64,000 nt of DNA from Pseudomonas yamanorum (GCF_013386765.1 NZ_JACARE010000052.1:1-64000), one strand, 5' to 3'. Numbered from the stretch's first letter, positions 7,576-15,946 are shown. A program made the numbers and translations. The notes: generated from the letters alone by a model not told the origin.

Positions 7576-8286
7576 ATGTCTTCCACTCCCGCCCCGATCC
7601 TGATCACCGGTGCCGGCCAACGTGTCGGCCTGCATTGCGCCCTGCGCCTGCTGGACGAAGGGCAGCCGGTGATTTTCAGCTACCGCAGCGAACGCCCCGG
7701 CGTGCAGACCTTGCGCGAGCGCGGTGCAATCGGCGTGTTTGCCGATTTTTCCAACGAAGCCGGTATTCTCGCGTTCATCGACGAACTGAAGACCCACACC
7801 CAAAGCCTGCGGGCGATCATTCATAATGCCTCGGCCTGGGACGCGGAAACACCCGGCAATGAGAGCAGCGCGTTCATCGGCATGTTCAGCGTGCACATGC
7901 TTGCGCCGTACCTGATCAACCTGCATTGTGCCCACTTGCTGCAACGCTCCACGCCTGCGGATATCGTGCACATCAGCGACGACGTGACCCGCAAGGGCAG
8001 CCGCCAGCACATTGCCTACTGCGCCACCAAGGCCGGGCTCGACAGCCTGACCTTGTCGTTTGCTGCGCAGCTTGCACCGGATATCAAGGTGAACGGCATT
8101 GCCCCGGCGATGGTGATGTTCAACGAGGGCGACGACGCGGCCTACCGCGCCAAGGTCCTGGCCAAGGCGGCATTGGGCATCGAGCCCGGCCCCGAGGTGA
8201 TTTACCAGAGTGTGCGTTACCTGCTGGATAACCCGTATGTCACCGGTACCACCCTGACCGTCAACGGCGGGCGGCATATCAAGTAA
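7576..8286 (+). CDS. folM: Dihydromonapterin reductase FolM
   Basis: This 236-residue short-chain dehydrogenase is of the pteridine-reductase type. The NADPH loop is TGAGQRVGLHCA (about 11-22), and the catalytic YCATKAG motif carries Tyr and Lys. FolM reduces dihydromonapterin (and, weakly, dihydrofolate) to the tetrahydro form. It is followed by folE and folX, giving the complete tetrahydromonapterin branch from GTP. In Pseudomonas this pterin is the cofactor of phenylalanine hydroxylase. The operon spacing to folE is 20 bases. Confidence 0.92.
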   Translation: MSSTPAPILITGAGQRVGLHCALRLLDEGQPVIFSYRSERPGVQTLRERGAIGVFADFSNEAGILAFIDELKTHTQSLRAIIHNASAWDAETPGNESSAFIGMFSVHMLAPYLINLHCAHLLQRSTPADIVHISDDVTRKGSRQHIAYCATKAGLDSLTLSFAAQLAPDIKVNGIAPAMVMFNEGDDAAYRAKVLAKAALGIEPGPEVIYQSVRYLLDNPYVTGTTLTVNGGRHIK

Positions 8287-8306
8287 GCCGTTTGCGAGGA
8301 TGTTGT

Positions 8307-8867
8307 ATGACTTTATCCCTGCCCCACTACTACCGCGAGATCCTCAAGGGCCTGGGTGAAGACCCGGAGCGCGAAGGCTTGCTCGACACGCCAAAGCGCG
8401 CCGCCAAGGCCATGCAGTACCTGTGTCATGGGTACGAGCAGAACCTGGAGGAAATCGTCAACGGGGCGCTGTTCGCTTCCGACAACGACGAGATGGTGAT
8501 CCTCAAGGACATCGAGCTGTATTCGCTGTGCGAGCATCACCTGCTGCCCTTTATCGGCAAGGCGCATGTGGCCTATATTCCGACCGGCAAGGTCCTCGGC
8601 CTGTCGAAGCTGGCGCGTATCGTCGACATGTTCGCCCGGCGCCTGCAGATCCAGGAGAACCTGACGCGGGAAATCGCCGACGCCATCCAGCAAGTCACCC
8701 AGGCATCCGGCGTGGCGGTGGTGATCGAAGCCAAGCACATGTGCATGATGATGCGCGGTGTCGAAAAACAGAATTCAACCATGAACACCTCGGTGATGCT
8801 CGGCGCCTTCCGCGAGTCGAACACCACGCGCATGGAGTTCCTGCAACTGATTGGACGGAGCAAGTAG
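8307..8867 (+). CDS. folE: GTP cyclohydrolase I
   Basis: This 186-residue protein is a type IA GTP cyclohydrolase, which converts GTP to 7,8-dihydroneopterin triphosphate. Zinc and catalytic residues appear in LCEHHLLPF and in KHMCMMMRGV; LSKLARIVDMFARRLQIQE is the usual active-site helix. The ATG at 8307 is preceded by GAGGATG and is preferred to an upstream codon at 8292. It lies in the folM-folE-folX operon, 2 bases before folX. Light-inducible folE is reported in P. putida, but I find no PplR box before this operon. Confidence 0.95.
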   Translation: MTLSLPHYYREILKGLGEDPEREGLLDTPKRAAKAMQYLCHGYEQNLEEIVNGALFASDNDEMVILKDIELYSLCEHHLLPFIGKAHVAYIPTGKVLGLSKLARIVDMFARRLQIQENLTREIADAIQQVTQASGVAVVIEAKHMCMMMRGVEKQNSTMNTSVMLGAFRESNTTRMEFLQLIGRSK

Positions 8868-8869
8868 CA

Positions 8870-9241
8870 ATGCCACAACTTCAGCCAGGCATGGCGCGCA
8901 TCCGGGTCAAAGACCTGTGCCTGCGCACGTTTATCGGGATCAACGAGGATGAAATCCTCAACAAGCAGGATGTGTTGATCAACCTGACCATCCTGTATGC
9001 CGCCCAGGAAGCCGTACGCGACAACGACATCGACCACGCGCTGAACTACCGCACCATCACCAAGGCCATCATCGCCCACGTGGAAGGCAATCGTTTTGCC
9101 CTACTGGAGCGCCTGACCCAGGAAATCCTCGACCTGGTGATGAGCAATGCGTCGGTGCTGTACGCCGAAGTCGAAGTCGACAAACCCCATGCGCTGCGTT
9201 TTGCCGAATCGGTTTCAATTACCCTGGCGGCCAGCCGCTAA
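8870..9241 (+). CDS. folX: Dihydroneopterin triphosphate 2'-epimerase FolX
   Basis: This 123-residue protein of the FolB/FolX tunnelling fold (DLCLRTFIGINEDE, DIDHALNYRTITKAI) epimerises dihydroneopterin triphosphate to the monapterin form. I call it FolX rather than the aldolase FolB because it sits between folE and folM-type functions and has the NxDE...KQDV type N-terminus. Its ATG at 8870 follows the folE stop by 2 bases, and the gene ends at 9241. Confidence 0.9.
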   Translation: MPQLQPGMARIRVKDLCLRTFIGINEDEILNKQDVLINLTILYAAQEAVRDNDIDHALNYRTITKAIIAHVEGNRFALLERLTQEILDLVMSNASVLYAEVEVDKPHALRFAESVSITLAASR

Positions 9242-9332
9242 GCTTTAAGCTGGAAGCCACAAGCTTTAAGCTAAAAGCCAACCACTATCCAGACTTGCAG
9301 CTTCAAGCTTGCCGCTTGAAGCTGTCTCGCAG
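9242..9332. repeat. AGCTTGAAGCT-type short repeat cluster
   Basis: This stretch between folX and the DUF1244 gene contains several imperfect direct and inverted copies of AAGCTTTAAGCT / AGCTTCAAGCTTG / GCTTGAAGCT. Such AGCTTGAAGCT-rich clusters are common between Pseudomonas genes and can fold into stem-loops. No coding function is suggested. Confidence 0.6.
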
Positions 9333-9340
9333 AGACCCCC

Positions 9341-9637
9341 ATGACCGATCAACAACGCCTCGAACTCGAAGCCGCCGCCTTCCGCCGGCTGGTGGCCCAC
9401 CTGGACAGCCGCAAGGATGTGCAGAACATCGACCTGATGAACCTCTCGGGCTTCTGCCGCAACTGCTTGTCCAAGTGGTACAAGGCCGAGGCCGACGAGC
9501 GCCACATCGAGCTGAGCCTGGATGACGCCCGTGAAGTGGTGTACGGCATGCCGTACGCCGAGTGGAAAGCCCAATACCAGCAAGAAGCCAGTGCCGAACA
9601 GCAAGCGGCATTCGCCAAAGGAAAAACCCATGACTGA
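9341..9637 (+). CDS. DUF1244 family protein
   Basis: This 98-residue protein is a small conserved domain of unknown function found widely in proteobacteria. Typical residues are FRRLVAHLDSRKDVQNIDLM, the GFCRNCLSKWY segment with two cysteines, and the VYGMPYAEWKAQYQ block. It overlaps the next gene by 8 bases, so the two are translated together. There are no membrane segments. Confidence 0.88.
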   Translation: MTDQQRLELEAAAFRRLVAHLDSRKDVQNIDLMNLSGFCRNCLSKWYKAEADERHIELSLDDAREVVYGMPYAEWKAQYQQEASAEQQAAFAKGKTHD

Positions 9638-9968
9638 CCTGAACACCCTGCGCGCCAGCCTCAACAGCGGCGAACACGCCTTCGCCGACACCCTGGCCTT
9701 CGTGGCCGCCGGTTACGATTACCAGCCACAGGCCTTCACCAATGGCGGCGTGGAGAATGCCGCCGGGCAGAACGAAGGCTCGTGCAAGACCCTGGGCCTG
9801 GCGTTGCTGGAAGGCTTGAGCGACCAGCAAGCGCTGTTGGCGTTTGGCGAGCATTACCGCTCGGTACTGGCCACGCCTGAGGGCAGTGACCATGGCAACA
9901 TTCGTGCGCTGATCGAGCATGGGTTGGCGGGTGTGAAGTTCACTCAGCAGCCACTGACCCGACGCTGA
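9630..9968 (+). CDS. HopJ-family protein
   Basis: This 112-residue protein matches the HopJ family (FADTLAFVAAGYDYQPQAFTNGG, AGQNEGSCKTLGLALLEG, ALLAFGEHYRSVLATPEG). The family is named after a P. syringae type III effector candidate but is widespread in bacteria without such systems, so a housekeeping role is more likely. The ATG at 9630 lies inside the end of the DUF1244 gene. No hrp box precedes the pair. Confidence 0.85.
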   Translation: MTDLNTLRASLNSGEHAFADTLAFVAAGYDYQPQAFTNGGVENAAGQNEGSCKTLGLALLEGLSDQQALLAFGEHYRSVLATPEGSDHGNIRALIEHGLAGVKFTQQPLTRR

Positions 9969-9991
9969 TTCAATTGGATAACCCGGTTTAA

Positions 9992-10063
9992 TGTGGGAGC
10001 TGGCTTGCCTGCGATAGCGGTGGTGACTGACACACCGCTATCGCAGGCAAGCCAGCTCCCACA
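9992..10063. repeat. REPIN (perfect inverted REP pair)
   Basis: Arms at 9992-10022 and 10033-10063 are perfectly complementary over 31 bases (TGTGGGAGCTGGC...), with a 10-base loop. This is the classic fluorescens-group REP doublet, and related copies recur at 19.3, 22.5 and 39.9 kb. Confidence 0.92.
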
Positions 10064-10113
10064 GTGATTGGGTTATCACTTCTGGAATGCGGTGCGGCAT
10101 AAATCGCGGACAT

Positions 10114-10143
10114 AAAAAAACCGGCCTCGCAGCCGGTTTTTTT
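10114..10143. terminator. Bidirectional terminator between hopJ-like gene and trxB
   Basis: A run of seven A precedes CCGGC (10121-10125), then a short loop, GCCGG (10132-10136) and a T-run. It can end both the plus-strand operon and minus-strand trxB. Confidence 0.88.
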
Positions 10144-10154
10144 GTTTCAGCGGT

Positions 10155-11117
10155 TTAGAACGAAGCGTCCTTCAAACCGTCGAGGTAACGCTCGGCATCC
10201 AGCGCGGCCATGCAGCCCGCGCCGGCGGAGGTGATCGCCTGGCGGTAAACGTGGTCGGCCACGTCACCGGCGGCGAAGATGCCTTCGATGTTGGTGGCAG
10301 TCGCGTTGCCTTCACGGCCGCCCTGCACGATCAGGTAACCGTCTTTGGCATCCAGCACGCCTTCGAACAGCGAGGTGTTCGGGGTGTGGCCGATGGCGAT
10401 GAACACACCGTCAACTTTCAGCTCGTCGAAGCTGCCGTCGTTGTTCTTCAGGCGAGCACCGGTCACGCCCATGTTGTCGCCCAGGACTTCATCCAGGGTG
10501 GCGTTGAGCTTGAGGATGATCTTGCCTTCGGCAACGCGGGCATGCAGCTTGTCGATCAGGATCTTCTCGGCGCGGAAAGTCTCGCGGCGGTGAACCAGGG
10601 TCACGGTGCTGGCGATGTTGGCCAGGTACAGTGCCTCTTCCACGGCGGTGTTGCCACCACCGACCACAGCCACGGGCTTGTTGCGGTAGAAGAAACCGTC
10701 GCAGGTCGCGCAGGCGGAAACGCCCTTGCCCATGAACGCTTCTTCCGACGGCAGGCCCAGGTAACGCGCGCTGGCGCCGGTGGCGATGATCAGCGCGTCA
10801 CAGGTGTACACGCCGCTGTCGCCGGTCAGGCTGTATGGCTTTTTCGAGAAGTCGACTGCGTTGATGTGATCAAACACGATTTCGGTTTCGAAACGCTCGG
10901 CGTGTTCTTTCATGCGTTCCATCAGCACCGGGCCGGTCAGGCCGTGGACGTCGCCGGGCCAGTTGTCGACTTCGGTGGTGGTGGTCAACTGACCGCCCGC
11001 TTGCATGCCGGTGATCAGCAGCGGCTTGAGGTTGGCCCGGGCAGCGTAGACGGCAGCGCTGTAACCGGCAGGGCCGGAACCGAGAATAATCACTCGCGAA
11101 TGACGGGTATCAGACAT
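10155..11117 (-). CDS. trxB: Thioredoxin reductase
   Basis: This 320-residue flavoenzyme transfers electrons from NADPH through FAD and a disulfide to thioredoxin. The N-terminal FAD motif is ILGSGPAGYSAA (about 11-22). The redox pair Cys136-Ala-Thr-Cys139 lies in SACATCDGF, the NADPH motif is VVGGGNTAVEEAL, and the C-terminal GIFAAGDVADH block closes the FAD site. Length is normal. Expressed alone on the minus strand, ending at a bidirectional terminator. Confidence 0.97.
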   Translation of the reverse strand: MSDTRHSRVIILGSGPAGYSAAVYAARANLKPLLITGMQAGGQLTTTTEVDNWPGDVHGLTGPVLMERMKEHAERFETEIVFDHINAVDFSKKPYSLTGDSGVYTCDALIIATGASARYLGLPSEEAFMGKGVSACATCDGFFYRNKPVAVVGGGNTAVEEALYLANIASTVTLVHRRETFRAEKILIDKLHARVAEGKIILKLNATLDEVLGDNMGVTGARLKNNDGSFDELKVDGVFIAIGHTPNTSLFEGVLDAKDGYLIVQGGREGNATATNIEGIFAAGDVADHVYRQAITSAGAGCMAALDAERYLDGLKDASF

Positions 11118-11410
11118 GACTCACTCCTATCGACCGCCCGGACTACAGAACGGCTGGAATAAAAAAGGACCGCGAAGCACTTGGGGAAGGCTTGAACTCG
11201 CAGATCCTGAAAATAATGGGTGCAGCGTATAGAGGGTGGCAAGATTAAGGAAATACGGAATAACAATCCAGCTCATAGGTGGTCTCTATCCCGTGCCCTC
11301 TATTAATCGACACCTTTGTTACCGTTAATGTCGTGATGCGGGCCGTGCTTTCCCGGTCCTCGCAAAGCCGGTAAGGTCGGCGCGTTCGCCCCCATTGCCC
11401 GGAGTTACCC
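11118..11410. other. Divergent promoter region trxB/cysZ
   Basis: This 293-base gap separates divergently read trxB and cysZ. It contains an AT-richer part (about 11240-11330) likely to hold the promoters. I see no repeat, operator or small gene that I can support. Confidence 0.5.
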
Positions 11411-12166
11411 ATGCCCGCCCCCGTTCTTTCAGGCCCCCAATACCTGCGCGAAGGCCTCAAACTGGTACTCAGCCCCGGCCTGCGCCTGTTTGTGCTGCTG
11501 CCGCTGGCAATCAACCTGATACTGTTCGTCGGGTTGATCTACTTCGCCGGCCATCAGTTCAGCCTGTGGGTCGATACGCTGATGCCGACACTGCCGAGTT
11601 GGCTGAGCTTCCTCAACTATCTGTTGTGGCCTTTGTTCGTGGTGCTGGTGGTGCTGATGGTGTTTTTCACCTTCACCATGCTTGCCAATATCATCGCTGC
11701 ACCGTTCAACGGCTTTCTGTCGGAAAAGGTCGAAGTGGTGGTGCGCGGCACCGATGATTTTCCGGCGTTCAGCTGGGGCGAACTGGCGGCCATGGTCCCG
11801 CGCACCCTGGCCCGGGAAATGCGCAAACTGGGCTACTTCCTGCCCCGGGCCATCGGCCTGTTTATCCTTTCATTCATCCCGGTGGTCAACTTGGTGGCCG
11901 CGCCATTGTGGCTGCTGTTTGGCGTGTGGATGATGGCGATCCAGTACATCGACTACCCGGCGGATAACCACAAGCTGGGCTGGAACGAAATGCTCGCCTG
12001 GCTGCGTCAGAAGCGCTGGCAGAGCATGAGTTTTGGCGGCATCGTTTACCTGGTGCTGCTGGTGCCGGTGGTCAACCTGCTGATGATGCCGGCGGCGGTG
12101 GCCGGGGCCACGCTGTTCTGGGTGCGTGAACAAGGCGCCGAGGCTCAGGCCCTTAAAAAGGCCTGA
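11411..12166 (+). CDS. cysZ: Sulfate transporter CysZ
   Basis: This 251-residue inner-membrane protein has hydrophobic segments at about 25-45, 65-95, 140-175 and 205-230. Family blocks include SGPQYLREGLKLVLSPGLRLF at the N-terminus, NIIAAPFNGFLSEKVE, and the QYIDYPADNHKLGW region. CysZ mediates sulfate uptake for cysteine synthesis. cysNC and cysD lie 7 kb downstream on the other strand. The ATG at 11411 follows GGAG closely. Confidence 0.92.
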   Translation: MPAPVLSGPQYLREGLKLVLSPGLRLFVLLPLAINLILFVGLIYFAGHQFSLWVDTLMPTLPSWLSFLNYLLWPLFVVLVVLMVFFTFTMLANIIAAPFNGFLSEKVEVVVRGTDDFPAFSWGELAAMVPRTLAREMRKLGYFLPRAIGLFILSFIPVVNLVAAPLWLLFGVWMMAIQYIDYPADNHKLGWNEMLAWLRQKRWQSMSFGGIVYLVLLVPVVNLLMMPAAVAGATLFWVREQGAEAQALKKA

Positions 12167-12230
12167 GTCGTCATAAATCCATCATCCAAAAGACACAATG
12201 ACGACATGGCCCACGCCGACACTGTGGGTC

Positions 12231-13409
12231 ATGACGACAGCTTCGCTCCACATCACCCTGATCACCGAAACCTTCCCGCCAGAGATCAACGGGGTGGCCA
12301 ATACCCTTGGCCGCCTGTGTGAAGGTTTGCGCGCGCGCGGGCATCAAGTCGAACTGGTTCGCCCGCGCCAGGGCAGCGACCAGAGCCGGCCCAGCGACGA
12401 CGGCCTGATGCTGTGCCGCGGCTGGCCACTGCCGGGCTACCCGGGTCTGCAATGGGGCCAGTCATCGATGCACAAGTTGCTGCGGCGCTGGACTCGTCAG
12501 CGCCCGGATGTGCTGTATATCGCCACGGAAGGGCCGCTGGGTTTGTCTGCGTTGCGGGCCGCGCGGCGCCTGGGCATCAGCGTGGTGAGTGGTTTCCATA
12601 CCAACTTCCAGCAGTACTCCAACCAGTACGGCCTGGGTATGCTCAGCCGGATGCTGACCCACTACCTGCGCTGGTTCCATAACCGCTCGACCTTGACCCT
12701 GGTACCCAGCGCCAGTCAGCGCCTGGAGCTGGAACGCCGCCATTTCGAGCGCCTGGGCATGCTCGCCCGGGGTGTCGACAGCCAGCTGTTTCACCCGGCC
12801 AGACGCGACAATGCGTTGCGGGAAAGTTGGGGGTTGAACAGTGAGCAAACCGCGGTGCTGCACGTGGGCCGCCTGGCACAGGAGAAAAACCTCGGGTTGC
12901 TCAAACGCTGCTTCGAGACGTTGCAGGACACTTATCCACTGCGCCAGATGAAACTGATCATTGTCGGTGATGGCCCGCAACGGGCAACGCTGGAAAAGGA
13001 ACTGCCGGAAGCGATTTTCTGCGGCACCCTGCGCGGTGAAGAGCTGGCCCGGCACTATGCGTCCGGGGATCTGTTCCTGTTCCCCAGCCTCACCGAAACC
13101 TTCGGCAACGTAGTGCTGGAAGCCATGGCTTCAGGGTTGGGTGTGGTGGCGTACGACCAGGCGGCCGCGACCCAGCACATTCGCCATGGCTACAGCGGCG
13201 TGCTGGCGATGCCGGGGGACGAAGAGGCGTTTTGCGATGCCGCCAATTGGCTGCTGGAAGAGCGCGAGAGCCTGCGGCGGGTGCGGCTCAATGCCCGGCA
13301 ACACGCCAGCCGTCAGGGTTGGCCGGCGATTGTCGAGCAGTTTGAGCGGCAGTTGCGCGGGGTATGTGGCGAGCAGCCGGTGATTGCAGGGGAATCACGC
13401 TTGATCTGA
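12231..13409 (+). CDS. Glycosyltransferase family 4 (MgtA/PimB-like)
   Basis: This GT-B glycosyltransferase has 392 residues from ATG 12231. The N-terminal half begins LHITLITETFPPEINGVANT, typical of GDP-mannose- or NDP-sugar-dependent alpha-glycosyltransferases acting on lipids. The C-terminal domain has VGRLAQEKNL and the nucleotide-sugar motif FPSLTETFGNVVLEAMASG, with the E-x7-E pair. The upstream in-frame ATG at 12198 would add 11 unconserved-looking residues. Donor and acceptor are unknown. It is probably cytosolic and membrane-associated. Confidence 0.87.
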   Translation: MTTASLHITLITETFPPEINGVANTLGRLCEGLRARGHQVELVRPRQGSDQSRPSDDGLMLCRGWPLPGYPGLQWGQSSMHKLLRRWTRQRPDVLYIATEGPLGLSALRAARRLGISVVSGFHTNFQQYSNQYGLGMLSRMLTHYLRWFHNRSTLTLVPSASQRLELERRHFERLGMLARGVDSQLFHPARRDNALRESWGLNSEQTAVLHVGRLAQEKNLGLLKRCFETLQDTYPLRQMKLIIVGDGPQRATLEKELPEAIFCGTLRGEELARHYASGDLFLFPSLTETFGNVVLEAMASGLGVVAYDQAAATQHIRHGYSGVLAMPGDEEAFCDAANWLLEERESLRRVRLNARQHASRQGWPAIVEQFERQLRGVCGEQPVIAGESRLI

Positions 13410-13419
13410 CGCAGGTATT

Positions 13420-13481
13420 CGCGGGCAAGCCCGGCTCCCACATTGGAATGCGATTAACTGTGGGAGCCGGGCTTGCCCGCG
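13420..13481. repeat. REPIN, CGCGGGCAAGCCCGGCTCC type
   Basis: Arms at 13420-13442 and 13459-13481 are perfect 23-base inverted repeats with a 16-base loop. This variant (CGGGCTTGCCCGCG) also occurs at 27.6 kb and differs from the GCTGGCTTGCCTGCG variant elsewhere in the window. Confidence 0.92.
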
Positions 13482-13503
13482 ATAGCGTCAGACCAGACGC
13501 CGC

Positions 13504-14607
13504 TTACACCAACGTCGTCAACGCCTCACGACTGAACGGCAGGATGTCGCCTTCACGGCCTTCGCGAACCTTCAGCGCCCAATCCGGATCCACCAGCAGC
13601 GCACGGCCCACGGCGACCAGATCAAACTCGTCGTTGTTCAGGCGCTCCAGCAGGTTTTCCAGGCTGGCCGGTTGCGCAACCTTGTCGGTGTTGACCATGA
13701 ACTGCAGGAACTCGCCATCCAGGCCCACGCTGCCCACGGTGATGGTCGGTTTGCCGGTGAGCTTGCGGGTCCAGCCGGCCAGGTTCAGCTCGGAGCCTTC
13801 GAATTCCGGCTCCCAGAAACGGCGTGTGGAGCAATGGAAAATATCCACGCCGGCGTCAGACAGCGGCTTGAGGAATTCACCCAGCGCTTCTGGGGTTTGC
13901 ACCAGGCGCGCGGTGTAGTCCTGCTGCTTCCACTGGGAGAAACGCAGGATGATCGGGAAGTCCGGCCCAACGGCAGCGCGGATGGCCTGGATCAACTCGA
14001 TGGCGAAACGCGAACGGTTGGCCAGGTCGCCACCGTATTCGTCGGTGCGCTGGTTGGTGCCTTCCCAGAAGAACTGGTCTATCAGGTAGCCGTGGGCGCC
14101 GTGGATTTCCACGCCGTCCATGCCGATGCTCTGGGCATCCTTGGCAGCTTGGGCGAAGGCGGCGATCACGTCCTTGATGTCTTGCACGGTCATGCCGTGG
14201 ACGACGACGTTGCCGTCCTTGAGTTTTTCGGTAGGGCCATAGGCCGGCACGCTGGCATCCGGCTCGGTGCCGATGCGCCGTACGCTGCCCACGTGCCACA
14301 GTTGCGGAACGATCTTGCCGCCTTCGGCGTGCACCGCGTCGACCACTTTCTTCCAGCCGGCCAGGGCGGCTTCGCCATAGAAGTGCGGGACGTTCGGGTA
14401 ACCGTTGGAAGCCGGGTGACCGACCACGGTGCCTTCGGTGATGATCAGGCCTACGCCGGCAGCGGCGCGGCGGCGGTAGTACTCGATCACTTTGGAATTG
14501 GGCACGCCGCCCGGGGAGAACGAACGGGTCATCGGCGCCATGACCACGCGGCTCGGCAGTTGCAGTGCACCGAGCTGGAACGGTTTGAACAAAGCTTGGA
14601 CAGGCAT
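13504..14607 (-). CDS. Old Yellow Enzyme family NADH:flavin oxidoreductase
   Basis: This 367-residue FMN-dependent TIM-barrel protein is an OYE-type alkene reductase (NemA/XenB-like). Visible blocks: ALQLPSRVVMAPMTRSF near the N-terminus, QLWHVGSVRR, VEIHGAHGYLIDQFFWEGTNQRTDEYGG with the catalytic region, and LVAVGRALLVDPDW at the FMN phosphate site. Such enzymes reduce activated alkenes, quinones and nitro-aromatics with NAD(P)H. The ATG at 14607 (MPVQALFKPF) has GGAG 8 bases upstream; a more distal in-frame codon at 14676 is not supported. Confidence 0.93.
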   Translation of the reverse strand: MPVQALFKPFQLGALQLPSRVVMAPMTRSFSPGGVPNSKVIEYYRRRAAAGVGLIITEGTVVGHPASNGYPNVPHFYGEAALAGWKKVVDAVHAEGGKIVPQLWHVGSVRRIGTEPDASVPAYGPTEKLKDGNVVVHGMTVQDIKDVIAAFAQAAKDAQSIGMDGVEIHGAHGYLIDQFFWEGTNQRTDEYGGDLANRSRFAIELIQAIRAAVGPDFPIILRFSQWKQQDYTARLVQTPEALGEFLKPLSDAGVDIFHCSTRRFWEPEFEGSELNLAGWTRKLTGKPTITVGSVGLDGEFLQFMVNTDKVAQPASLENLLERLNNDEFDLVAVGRALLVDPDWALKVREGREGDILPFSREALTTLV

Positions 14608-14743
14608 GGGAGCACTCCATAAGAAAAGGAATTTATGATGTGGATAATATGGAGTGCGCAGCGTGCTGGATAGCACTATTGATCGGGGTGATTAAGGGGT
14701 AAAAGCGGGAGGGCATGGGGGGCTGCTTCGCAGCCCAGCGGGA

Positions 14744-14824
14744 GCAAGCTCCCTCGCCACAGCAAGCTTCCTTGCCACAACAAGCGCCCTCACCACAGCA
14801 AGCTTCCTTGCCACAGAAGCTCAC
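14744..14824. repeat. 18-bp tandem repeat array
   Basis: Four head-to-tail 18-base units (14744-14761, 14762-14779, 14780-14797, 14798-14815) and a partial fifth. The consensus is GCAAGCTTCCTTGCCACA; units 2 and 4 are identical, and units 1 and 3 differ at three and five positions. The unit resembles the GGGAGCAAGCTCCCTCGCCAC element dispersed in fluorescens-group genomes, so the array looks like local expansion of it. A GGCTGCTTCGCAGCC hairpin sits just before it (about 14721-14735). Confidence 0.85.
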
Positions 14825-14842
14825 TCGACAGTGCTGAACGTA

Positions 14843-15325
14843 TCAGTTCAAGGCTTTTTCGATGGCCTGCACGATGGCAGGGTCATCCGGTGGTGTGCGC
14901 GGGGAGAAACGCGCCAGCACCCGGCCGTCTTTGCCCAGCAGGAATTTTTCAAAGTTCCAGGTGATGTCCCCGGGAAACTCGGCGCCCTCGCCCGCCAGCA
15001 AGCGATACAGCTGATGGCGATCGTGGCCATTGACCTCAAGCTTGCTGCCCAAGGGAAAGGTCACGCCGTAATTGAGGCTGCAGAATTCCTGGATTTCTTC
15101 TTCGGTACCCGGTTCCTGCCCGGCAAATTGATTGCACGGCAGCCCGAGTACGGTGAAACCCTGGGCTTTGTATTGCTGATAGAGGTTTTCCAGCGCTGCG
15201 TACTGTGGGGTCAAACCACATTTGGAGGCGACGTTGACCACCAGCACGACTTGCCCCTTGAAGGGCGCCAGAGGCAGCTCCTGACCATCCAGGGCTTTGA
15301 GTTTAAGGTCGTGGAAAGCACTCAT
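14843..15325 (-). CDS. Glutathione peroxidase family protein
   Basis: This 160-residue thioredoxin-fold peroxidase has catalytic Cys36 in NVASKCGLTPQYAAL. The second block, LGLPCNQFAGQEPG, holds the conserved Gln and a possible resolving Cys. The third, WNFEKFLLGKDG, holds the Trp/Asn of the tetrad. It reduces hydroperoxides, probably with thioredoxin as the real electron donor for this Cys-type. ATG 15325 has GGAG 8 bases upstream. It neighbours slyD and pta as in P. aeruginosa. Confidence 0.93.
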   Translation of the reverse strand: MSAFHDLKLKALDGQELPLAPFKGQVVLVVNVASKCGLTPQYAALENLYQQYKAQGFTVLGLPCNQFAGQEPGTEEEIQEFCSLNYGVTFPLGSKLEVNGHDRHQLYRLLAGEGAEFPGDITWNFEKFLLGKDGRVLARFSPRTPPDDPAIVQAIEKALN

Positions 15326-15407
15326 GACGAACTCCAGATATCCCATGTTCTTCGTAACGGCCATTCGAGATTACAGCCGCCAAGTCGGCAAGAATAGCCG
15401 CCAAATG

Positions 15408-15433
15408 AAAAAGGCGCCCGAAGGCGCCTTTTT
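15408..15433 (-). terminator. Terminator between gpx and slyD
   Basis: AAAAAGGCGCC (15408-15418), loop CGAA, GGCGCCTTTTT (15423-15433) is a perfect 11-base stem. It lies just after the slyD stop on the minus strand and ends that transcript. Confidence 0.9.
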
Positions 15434-15460
15434 CCAACTGACAGAGCGTCGCTCAGTCAA

Positions 15461-15946
15461 TTAATGGTGGTGACCACCTTCGCCGTGCACGTGGCCGTGG
15501 GCCACTTCTTCCTGGGACGCGTCACGGATAGCGACGATCTTCACCTGGAAGTTCAGGCGCTGGCCAGCCAGCGGGTGGTTGCCGTCGACGGTCACGTCGT
15601 CGCCGTCCAGGTCGCGGATGGTGACGATTTGCATCTGGCCGTCCGGAGCGGAAGCGTGGAACTGCATGCCCACTTCCAGCTCGTCGACACCTTCGAACAT
15701 GCTGCGGCTCAGGGTGCTGACCAGTTCGGCAGCGTATTCGCCGTAGGCATCTTCAGGTTCTACGGCAACGGTCAGTTCGTCACCGACCTCTTTGCCTTCC
15801 AGGGCCTTTTCCAGGCCCGGGATGATGTTACCTGCACCTTGCAGGTAGACCAGCGGCGCGCCGCCGGCAGAACTGTCGATGACCTCACCAGCGTCGTTGG
15901 TCAGGGTATAGTCAATGGAGACAGCCTTATTGGCGGCGATCGGCAT
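15461..15946 (-). CDS. slyD: FKBP-type peptidyl-prolyl isomerase SlyD
   Basis: This 161-residue FKBP-type prolyl isomerase and metallochaperone has an FKBP core (IDYTLTNDAGEVIDSS, YLQGAGNIIPGLEKALEG, PEDAYGEY), an inserted chaperone flap (about 70-125), and a His-rich tail ending HGHVHGEGGHHH that binds Ni/Zn. It is shorter than E. coli SlyD, with a reduced metal tail. ATG 15946 is chosen; the upstream extension to 16018 is not conserved-looking. The start region abuts the divergent DUF3565 gene. Confidence 0.94.
   Translation of the reverse strand: MPIAANKAVSIDYTLTNDAGEVIDSSAGGAPLVYLQGAGNIIPGLEKALEGKEVGDELTVAVEPEDAYGEYAAELVSTLSRSMFEGVDELEVGMQFHASAPDGQMQIVTIRDLDGDDVTVDGNHPLAGQRLNFQVKIVAIRDASQEEVAHGHVHGEGGHHH

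Noticed and set aside
9630..9968. HopJ-family gene as an effector of the type III system
   Set aside because: No hrp box precedes it, it is 43 kb from the cluster, it overlaps DUF1244, and the family is found widely in bacteria without such systems.
14633..14824. 63-codon Cys-rich frame across the 18-bp array
   Set aside because: It is only the reverse translation of a repeat whose unit is a multiple of three. No ribosome site or conserved context was seen.
14744..14824. CRISPR array
   Set aside because: The units are directly abutting with no spacers, and no cas gene is near.
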